Below are positions 22,242-27,574 of a stretch of 27,574 nt of DNA, in pieces. The position numbers and the translations under genes are program-made. Source of the stretch: Patescibacteria group bacterium (GTDB lineage Bacteria; Patescibacteriota; Microgenomatia; Daviesbacterales; UBA10151); the NCBI GenBank assembly GCA_018816815.1, contig JAHIVD010000060.1, positions 1-27,574 on the forward strand, in the 5' to 3' direction. Position 1 is the first letter of the stretch, and each line of letters starts with the position of its first letter. The notes beneath the pieces are model-generated. The model was not told the origin of the DNA. It saw nothing but the letters and a program-made list of their open reading frames with translations, and ran no database searches.

Positions 22242-23136
22242 CTAGGTTTCCTTCTAGAATCCGATCCAGATTGTGCCAGGATTTATTGATTCTATGGTCT
22301 GTTGCTCTGTTTTGGGGAAAATTGTAAGTTCTGATTTTTTCAGATCTTTCGCCTGTGCCGACTTGTGTAGACCGCTGCTCGGTAATGTTGCTTGAAGCTT
22401 TTTGTTGTTCTATCTCCCACAGTTTAGACCGGAGAAGATTTAAGGCATTTTCCCGATTTTGCAATTGACTTCTTTGTGTTTGACATGTTACTACGATTCC
22501 TGTTGGGATATGTTTAAGCCTTACAGCAGTAGAAACTTTATTAACATTTTGTCCTCCTGCGCCCCCGCTGCGGAAAGCTCCAAATTCTATATCGGACGGA
22601 TTTATGATAACCTGATTTGTTTCTACCTGTGGAAGTACGGCTACTGTTGCAGTGGAGGTATGAATTCTGCCGGAAGATTCGGTAGTGGGTACTCTTTGTA
22701 CCCGGTGAACACCTGATTCATATTTAAGGTGTCCGTATACGTCTTTGCCTAAAAGTTTGAGTACAATTTCTTTTATCTGACCCAAACTACCTTCAGATCG
22801 GTTTAATTCTTCAACTTCCCATTTTTTATTTTGAGCAAATCTTATATACATTCTGGTTAAATCCCCGGCAAAAATCCCTGCTTCATTGCCGCCAGCAGCG
22901 CTTCTTATTTCCAAAATTGCTATATCAGGATTAACTTTGTCTCTTGCTTTCTGTTCTTTGACTTTTGAAGTAGACGAAGGTTGATAGTCAGTAGACATTA
23001 ACTTTTCTTTTTGACTCCCTAACTCTTCAATCTCTTTTTCTGCAAGTTCGGATATTTCAGGATCAGAAAGTAATGGTTTGATATCTGCAATCTGTTTATT
23101 TATTTGATCAATTTGTTTTTTCAGATATGAATTCAT
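22210..23136 (-). CDS. prfA: peptide chain release factor 1
   Basis: 308 residues, about 50 shorter than the E. coli protein because the N-terminal domain is cut down. The stop-codon-reading motif is P-T-T (RVPTTESSGRIHTS), as RF1 (PxT) and not RF2 (SPF), and the catalytic loop SGGAGGQNVNKVSTA carries the GGQ whose Gln is methylated by PrmC. RF1 releases at UAA and UAG. The C-terminal RTYNFPQNRATDHR is well conserved. It is followed at once by prmC, the enzyme that modifies it, in a translationally overlapping pair. Confidence 0.96.
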   Translation of the reverse strand: MNSYLKKQIDQINKQIADIKPLLSDPEISELAEKEIEELGSQKEKLMSTDYQPSSTSKVKEQKARDKVNPDIAILEIRSAAGGNEAGIFAGDLTRMYIRFAQNKKWEVEELNRSEGSLGQIKEIVLKLLGKDVYGHLKYESGVHRVQRVPTTESSGRIHTSTATVAVLPQVETNQVIINPSDIEFGAFRSGGAGGQNVNKVSTAVRLKHIPTGIVVTCQTQRSQLQNRENALNLLRSKLWEIEQQKASSNITEQRSTQVGTGERSEKIRTYNFPQNRATDHRINKSWHNLDRILEGNLDGIIKALSIH

Positions 23137-23217
23137 AATAGTTGTTAACTTCTAATTTTTATTTTTTAGACTAAATATACTATAACAAAAAGTCTGATGG
23201 CTGACGACTTAGCCTGC

Positions 23218-23544
23218 CTAAGAAGGGGTTTGTTTGCGGGCTTTAATGAGTAAATCTTTGAGTGAGAGATGTTTTTTCTTTTTATTTTCAACTCTTGATT
23301 TTCTGGCTTCTAAAATCTTCTTTCTTTCCACCTGTCTGATTTTAGAAACTTCGGTTTTTTTAATAAATTTGTCTACTTGACCTAATGTGTCAATAAATTT
23401 CTGTTGTCCGGTAAAAAGCGGATGACACTTGCTGCAGATATCTACCCGGATTGAAGAAAGTGTTGATCCTGCTTCAAAAGTTGTTCCACAGGCACAAACA
23501 ATTTTAGCTTCTGGAAACCAATCAGGATGAATATTTGTTTTCAT
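23218..23544 (-). CDS. rpmE: 50S ribosomal protein bL31, zinc-binding form, with basic extension
   Basis: 108 residues. The bL31 core is residues 1-60: MKTNIHPDW, Cys17 and Cys19 (CACGTTFEAGST), Cys37 and Cys40 (CSKCHP), then FTGQQKFID. All four zinc cysteines are kept. After about residue 60 a Lys/Arg-rich extension (VERKKILEARKSRVENKKKK) continues, about 40 residues longer than standard bL31, probably contacting rRNA. ATG 23544 is preferred to the in-frame ATG at 23580 because AAAGGA lies just before it and it gives the canonical N-terminus. Confidence 0.94.
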   Translation of the reverse strand: MKTNIHPDWFPEAKIVCACGTTFEAGSTLSSIRVDICSKCHPLFTGQQKFIDTLGQVDKFIKKTEVSKIRQVERKKILEARKSRVENKKKKHLSLKDLLIKARKQTPS

Positions 23545-23644
23545 ATTTTTAAATCCTTTCAAAAAGATAAGATTCTGCAAGGCGGGAACTCTGACTTAAA
23601 CAGATCCTTATGATGAGCTAGTATAGCAGGAAAAGTTCTGAAAT

Positions 23645-24583
23645 TCAAACACGGTGGGCTTTGTGGTGTTTGTGGTGAGCTTTTTTGGCTAATGTACCTA
23701 AATAGACACCTATAACAATTAGCAAAGCGCCAAACAGGAAAGGAATGGATATTGTTTCTTTTAAGATAAAAATTGCAAGAGATGTTGCTATAAATGGCTC
23801 AATGTATTGGAAAAGGTCAGCATCAATGACTGAGGTTTTTGAAAGTCCCCATTCGAATAGGAAATATGCAGAGATAGAAGATAAAAGAGTCATATAAATT
23901 AATCCCAAGATACCAAGTATGGTTATTTGGTTTATCCAAGCAGGGTTTTGAACATATTCAATTGCAGCAGGTATTAAAAAGGAAACGGTTCCAACTAAAA
24001 AAGCTATTGCAGTCACAGTTAGTGAAGAATATTTATCAAGAATTTTTTTGGAAATAGTTGCGCCTGCAATCCAGGAAATTGAGGCCAGGATTATTAAGAT
24101 ATCTCCCAGTATAATTGATGAGGTTATTCCTCCGTTGATCATTTGAGGCAGACTAATAATAATTATGCCTCCTAATAATCCTAAGACTATGCCAAAGAGA
24201 TTAATCAACCGGACTTTTTCTTTTAAAAACCACCACCCAAAGAGTACAGCTAGCATTGGGATAGCCAGACTTAAAATTGATGCATCTACTGCTGTTGTGC
24301 GCTTAATTCCTTCAAAGAAAAACAATATATTTAGTGTAATTATCAAAATCCCTATGGTTATAAGTTTTGGAAGATCTTTTTTGTCGATTTTGACTTTTTT
24401 TGTTTCAGCAAAAAAAAATGGGGCCAACAGAAGTGAGGCTAAAGCAAACCTGAGTAGTGCTAAACTCATAGGTGGAAATTCCTGCAAAGTCATCTTTGCT
24501 ACGACAAAATTTGCTCCCCAAATCAAATGGGCAAAAATAATAGCAATATATGGAATAGGTTTTTTAATTATTTGAGAATACAT
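23645..24583 (-). CDS. EamA/DMT-family transporter
   Basis: 312 residues with ten predicted membrane spans arranged as two EamA repeats of about 140 residues. First repeat: AHLIWGANFVVAKMTL then ALLRFALASLLLAPFF; second repeat: ISWIAGATISKKILDKYSS and SAYFLFEWGLSKTSVIDADLF with E-P-F-I-A. Drug/metabolite-superfamily permeases of this type often export amino acids or metabolites, but the substrate cannot be read. A short basic His-rich tail (KKAHHKHHKAH) ends the protein. Its start overlaps the hisS stop by 20 bases. Confidence 0.9.
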   Translation of the reverse strand: MYSQIIKKPIPYIAIIFAHLIWGANFVVAKMTLQEFPPMSLALLRFALASLLLAPFFFAETKKVKIDKKDLPKLITIGILIITLNILFFFEGIKRTTAVDASILSLAIPMLAVLFGWWFLKEKVRLINLFGIVLGLLGGIIIISLPQMINGGITSSIILGDILIILASISWIAGATISKKILDKYSSLTVTAIAFLVGTVSFLIPAAIEYVQNPAWINQITILGILGLIYMTLLSSISAYFLFEWGLSKTSVIDADLFQYIEPFIATSLAIFILKETISIPFLFGALLIVIGVYLGTLAKKAHHKHHKAHRV

Positions 24584-25514
24584 AATTTAACGTGAGTTCT
24601 ATAAGGCGGTCAAGTCCGAAAGAAAAACCTACAGCCGGAATGCCTTTTTTTGAAAAACTCCCTATTAAATTATCATATCTGCCACCTGCGCCAATTGAGA
24701 GATCTGTTGGATTTTGACTTATTTTGAGTTCAAAAATACTTCCTGTGTAATAATCTAAACCACGGGCTAAGGTTGGATCAAAAATAAAGTTACCGGCTTC
24801 GCCCGGCTTTTTGATTTGTTTAAGACCGTACTGTGTTTCTAAGATTTCAAAAATTTCCTGAAGCTTCTTTGTAGGAGGGGAATTTTGGATTTTTGTAAAA
24901 TACTCCTCACATTCTTTTTCAGAAAAACCTTTATTCATAAGCTCTTTTTTTGCAGCTTCTTTACCGAACTTTGGAATTTTATCAATAACACGCACTACTT
25001 CTACCGGTATGTCTTGGAAATTTCTGCGGTCATTTATAAACATAACTACATCTTTGAGCCCTATTACTTTTAATGCTTTAATGGCTGCAGCTATGATTTT
25101 TGCATCTTCTTTCAGGTCCAGAGATCCGACTGTATCAAAATCAACTTGGGTAAACTCCCTAAATCTGCCTTTTTGAGGATTTTCGCCCCGGAAGACCTGG
25201 CCAATTTGATAACGTCTAAATGGCAGGGGAGGATTGTAAGTTGCGACATACCTGGCAAGAGGTACTGTTAGATCGTAGCGGAGAACTAGTTTTCTGCCTC
25301 CTCTGTCTGTAAATTCATAAATAAGTCTTTCACTTTCGCCGTACTTGCCTTTTAGAGTATCAGCAAATTCAATGGTCGGGGTTTCAATGGGAACAAATCC
25401 ATACTCTTTCTCTTCCAAAGTGTCGATAATTTTTCCAATAATCTCTCTTCTTCTCTTTGCGAGCGGAGGAGCAATATCTCTAAAACCTTTTGGTGTTGGC
25501 GGTGCTTTAATCAT
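24564..25514 (-). CDS. hisS: histidyl-tRNA synthetase catalytic domain lacking the anticodon-binding domain
   Basis: 316 residues against about 420 for normal bacterial HisRS. Class II motif 1 (GFRDIAPP start, RREIIGKIIDTLEEKEYGFVPI), motif 2 (FRRYQIGQVFRGENPQKG), the histidine-specific RGLDYYTG (251-258) and motif 3 (GFSFGLDRLIEL, about 295-306) are all intact, so activation of histidine should work. The protein ends ten residues after motif 3; the alpha/beta anticodon-binding domain is missing and no frame downstream encodes it. HisZ, the regulatory subunit of ATP phosphoribosyltransferase, also lacks the domain, but HisZ has lost the RGLDYYTG motif. Shine-Dalgarno AGGAG lies seven bases before the ATG. 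It is preceded by a dapF-like fragment. Confidence 0.85.
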   Translation of the reverse strand: MIKAPPTPKGFRDIAPPLAKRRREIIGKIIDTLEEKEYGFVPIETPTIEFADTLKGKYGESERLIYEFTDRGGRKLVLRYDLTVPLARYVATYNPPLPFRRYQIGQVFRGENPQKGRFREFTQVDFDTVGSLDLKEDAKIIAAAIKALKVIGLKDVVMFINDRRNFQDIPVEVVRVIDKIPKFGKEAAKKELMNKGFSEKECEEYFTKIQNSPPTKKLQEIFEILETQYGLKQIKKPGEAGNFIFDPTLARGLDYYTGSIFELKISQNPTDLSIGAGGRYDNLIGSFSKKGIPAVGFSFGLDRLIELTLNYVFSNN

Positions 25515-25528
25515 AACTTTCTCCTATC

Positions 25529-25723
25529 TTATATCTTATCAACTTTAGTACCAACAGTAAACTTAGTTCCTTTAAATTCCACAAAAATTGTTTCTCCTGT
25601 TGGCTGAATAATATTATTAAATCCTGTTATTAAAGAACATGCAATACTTCCTGAACCACAGGCTGTTTCCTGGAATAAAGAATTGGTTGTCCTTACATAT
25701 ACATAAGGAATTGTTTTATGAGT
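25529..25723 (-). pseudogene. C-terminal remnant of a DapF-like (PLP-independent) epimerase
   Basis: An open frame of 64 codons without a usable start, running from an in-frame stop at 25724-25726 to TAA at 25529-25531. It reads VYVRTTNSLFQETACGSGSI in its middle, followed by VEFKG near its end. This resembles the second half-site of DapF-type epimerases, where a Cys in an (A)CGSG-type loop is catalytic. The N-terminal three-quarters of the protein is absent and no matching frame continues upstream, so this is a broken gene, not a small protein. It sits 14 bases upstream of hisS, in the same direction, as though it once preceded it in an operon. Confidence 0.7.
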
Positions 25724-25778
25724 TTATGTAGTCGGTTACACTCTGTTACAGTGATTAGGTTATTAAATAAGATCAAAT

Positions 25779-25807
25779 TTGATGTTGCATAAGTATGATA
25801 TTATAGA
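25779..25807 (+). promoter_or_regulatory. sigma70-like promoter, leaderless
   Basis: TTGATG at 25779-25784, a 17-base spacer and TATAGA at 25802-25807, four bases before ATG 25812. It overlaps the longer TTG start at 25779, which is therefore unlikely. Confidence 0.5.
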
Positions 25808-25811
25808 TTTC

Positions 25812-26519
25812 ATGGTTAAGACAGCGATAATTCTGGCAGGAGGGAAAGGCGAAAGACTTAGACCTTATACAAATGACCGGCCCAAAGTAATGGTTGAGGT
25901 AGCAGGTAAACCGATCTTGGCTTGGCAAATAGAATGGCTTAAATTCCATGGAATAACAAAGTTTGTTTTAACTGTTAGTTATAAACATGAAATAGTTCAG
26001 AAGTATTTTGGTGATGGTTCCAAATTTGGTATTGAAGTGGATTATTCTATTGAAGAAACTCCTTTAGGAAGAGGTGGAGGAATAAAAAAGGCTTTTAAAA
26101 GTTCTTTAATTTCCAAAACATCAGATGTTGTAGTTTGTAATGGGGATATTATTACTAAGTTTAATTTGAAAAATATGGTTGCTGTTCATCTTGAACAAAA
26201 AAATCTAGTTACTTTGCTTTTAGTTCCTTTTATTTCCAGATGGGGTGTAGTGCAGCTTGATAAAGGAAATCATATCATCGGTTTTGAGGAAAAACCGAAA
26301 TTGCCTTATTGGATAAACGGCGGGATATATTTGTTTAATAAAGGAGTTGAGCCGATGTTGCCGGAACTTGGCGATCACGAAAAAGAAACTTTCCCAAAAA
26401 TTCCCAAGGAAAAATTTTTAGGCTTCAAGGATGAAGGATTTTGGCGGGCTGTTGATGTGGTGAAAGATAAATCTGAAGCGGAAAGCTTTTTAGAAACCGG
26501 TAATCAAGATTTTAGTTAG
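25812..26519 (+). CDS. sugar-1-phosphate nucleotidyltransferase
   Basis: 235 residues, the compact form of the NTP_transferase family. Signature AIILAGGKGERLRPYTNDRPK (about 5-25) with the Lys that follows, VVCNGDIIT with the metal-binding Asp and the E-K-P motif (FEEKPKLPYWINGGIYL) are clear; WRAVDVVKDKSEAE near the end is typical. It couples a sugar 1-phosphate to an NTP, giving a donor such as GDP-mannose, dTDP-glucose or GDP-heptose. Members of this size that lack a left-handed beta-helix are often guanylyltransferases, but the sugar is uncertain. It would feed the envelope glycosylation suggested by the GT39-like gene. Confidence 0.9.
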   Translation: MVKTAIILAGGKGERLRPYTNDRPKVMVEVAGKPILAWQIEWLKFHGITKFVLTVSYKHEIVQKYFGDGSKFGIEVDYSIEETPLGRGGGIKKAFKSSLISKTSDVVVCNGDIITKFNLKNMVAVHLEQKNLVTLLLVPFISRWGVVQLDKGNHIIGFEEKPKLPYWINGGIYLFNKGVEPMLPELGDHEKETFPKIPKEKFLGFKDEGFWRAVDVVKDKSEAESFLETGNQDFS

Positions 26520-27231
26520 CTTTTTTGGAAGTAGGTTCTGCAGACGGACTGGAGATTTCTGAAGAAGGTGTTGCTATCTTCTTAGGTTTAATTATTCCAC
26601 CCTGGGGCACTATATAGACAAATTCTGTTTTAAAAATATCATTTTTACCTTTAAAGCCTGTTAATATAACAAAGTTATTTAATTTAACCTTAGACCCGGA
26701 AGGCAAGGTGAGGGCTGTATTTTTGGATTCGTTATTTTTTATGGTTACCAATTGATCTGAAATGGAAATTATTTGTCCCCAGAGAAAAGTTTTTTGTTGT
26801 TCCGGGGATTCAGGTAATAAAATAACTTTTCTGGCAGTTAATACGCCTACTTCGTCCGTATCACCCAGAGCTACAATGTAATCATCTTCTACTAAAGTTT
26901 TCCCGGATAATTTCGTCTTCTTTTTGATTTCATTTTCAAAAACTGTATCTTGATTGATACTGACTATCTTAGGGCTGGATTCTGTTGCCAAAGTTAACGA
27001 GGTATCAGATATTGACTTAATTTTACCTATGTATGCTTTATCTTTTAGTTTACGGTTGACAACCTGTTTTAATTTAGCGGCTTTGGAGGCAATTTCTTTT
27101 TTCAGTTCCTCAAGCTTAATTTGGGTTTGGGCTGATGGTGAAGATTCAACAGCTACAGCTGTTTGAATCAATGCAAGATGCGCAATGTAGATAAATGTAA
27201 AAATTAAAATAATAATTGTAAATTTTTTCAT
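26512..27231 (-). CDS. secreted protein with two repeated beta domains, DUF5666-like
   Basis: 239 residues. Signal peptide (1-27, ending AVA), a charged helical region (about 38-65, KLEELKKEIASKAAKLKQVV), then two similar beta modules: the first from about 66 (YIGKIKSISDTSLTLATESS) and the second from about 147 (WGQIISISDQLVTIKNNES), each resembling small OB-like DUF5666 strands. A Pro/Ser-rich tail (TPSSEISSPSAEPTSKK) ends the protein. Likely extracellular; no activity is assignable. Start ATG 27231 overlaps the preceding gene's stop (ATGA), so the two are coupled. The 3' end overlaps the convergent nucleotidyltransferase by eight bases. Confidence 0.75.
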   Translation of the reverse strand: MKKFTIIILIFTFIYIAHLALIQTAVAVESSPSAQTQIKLEELKKEIASKAAKLKQVVNRKLKDKAYIGKIKSISDTSLTLATESSPKIVSINQDTVFENEIKKKTKLSGKTLVEDDYIVALGDTDEVGVLTARKVILLPESPEQQKTFLWGQIISISDQLVTIKNNESKNTALTLPSGSKVKLNNFVILTGFKGKNDIFKTEFVYIVPQGGIIKPKKIATPSSEISSPSAEPTSKKAN

Positions 27232-27574
27232 ATTTTTTCCTTTGAAAAGTAAACAGTTCTCTCCGCAACTCTGGAATCTCCGTTTAAATCAAAAACAGCT
27301 ACTGCAATTCTATTGATGCCTTCATCTAAATCCAAAACCACAGAGAAAGAGCCGTCTATCTTTGATTGAATTACAAGATCATTAGTATCAGTTGAAATTA
27401 AGACGTCCTTTTTTGGACCTGTTTTTCCTGACACAATGATTGAAGAAGAAAAAGATAAGGCATCTTGGTCAGGTTGATCAAGATTTAAAAGTAAGCTTTT
27501 AGGAAGAGTTGTAACCGGGCCATTTAAAAAAAGGTTTTTAGGTTTTTGATATTGATTATTTACTATGTAATAAA
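27228..27574 (-). CDS. Ig-like secreted or surface protein, 5' end outside the window
   Basis: The frame is open to the last base of the window with no start codon required, so only the C-terminal 115 residues are seen. Residues from about VSGKTGPKKD to the end form one Ig-like or bacterial Big-type domain: IDGSFSVVLDLDEGINRI followed by AV-x-FD-x-NGD and RTV-x-YF. The preceding part (KNLFLNGPVTTLPKS) may be the end of another domain. Its stop overlaps the start of the DUF5666-like gene, a head-to-tail pair that suggests a shared surface role. Confidence 0.8.
   Translation of the reverse strand, partial: YYIVNNQYQKPKNLFLNGPVTTLPKSLLLNLDQPDQDALSFSSSIIVSGKTGPKKDVLISTDTNDLVIQSKIDGSFSVVLDLDEGINRIAVAVFDLNGDSRVAERTVYFSKEKI

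Noticed and set aside
24564..25514. HisZ (ATP phosphoribosyltransferase regulatory subunit)
   Set aside because: It keeps the RGLDYYTG histidine motif and motif 2 arginines of an active synthetase, and no histidine biosynthesis gene is nearby.

Overview
The window looks like chromosomal DNA from a Candidate Phyla Radiation (Patescibacteria) bacterium, most likely of the Microgenomates group. This is inferred from AT-rich sequence with standard code, short dense genes, trimmed core proteins (RF1, PrmC and HisRS all shorter than usual), a zinc-type uS18-family (bS18) and bL31, and many small secreted or anchored proteins with proline/threonine linkers. I see no tRNA, rRNA, CRISPR array, transposase or phage gene, and no convincing Rho-independent terminator.

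Layout. 0.1-3.4 kb: a D-2-hydroxyacid dehydrogenase (minus), a secreted two-repeat protein with a Pro-Thr linker, an Ala/Val-rich low-complexity protein and a small membrane protein. 3.5-5.6 kb: an ABC-2 exporter (ATPase plus permease) and a TspO homologue. 5.6-11.6 kb: a secretome island holding a zinc phospholipase C/P1-nuclease-like protein, a large cysteine-rich protein made with a near-identical leader and signal peptide, a pseudopilin-like anchored protein, and two divergent-from-each-other-in-sequence PsbP-like lipoprotein-sized proteins. 12.1-12.8 kb: a VapBC-type toxin-antitoxin pair. 13.0-14.6 kb: a GT39-like membrane glycosyltransferase. 14.6-17.2 kb: ychF, rpsF, ssb, rpsR. 17.2-21.4 kb: a four-gene run containing an orphan C-terminal piece of a MutL-like (glutamate mutase L) protein, a barrel/KOW protein, a CtpA-type protease and an HtrA-like protein that has lost its catalytic His and Ser. 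21.3-25.5 kb (minus): hisS without anticodon-binding domain, an EamA transporter, rpmE, prfA and prmC. 25.5-25.7 kb: the remains of a DapF-like epimerase gene. 25.8-27.6 kb: a sugar-phosphate nucleotidyltransferase, and a secreted protein pair cut by the window edge.

Gene expression shows a clear division. First genes of transcription units have a sigma70-like -10 box only about 4-14 bases from the ATG and no Shine-Dalgarno, so they are probably leaderless; genes inside operons start with ATGA overlaps or after a purine-rich Shine-Dalgarno. Several starts were moved on this basis.

The points most worth checking are the pseudo-HtrA next to an intact CtpA, the orphan MutL-tail/KOW gene pair, the HisRS lacking its anticodon domain beside a dead dapF-like fragment, the shared leader/signal cassette of two unrelated secreted proteins, and four independent tandem duplications that all have a 14-base period.
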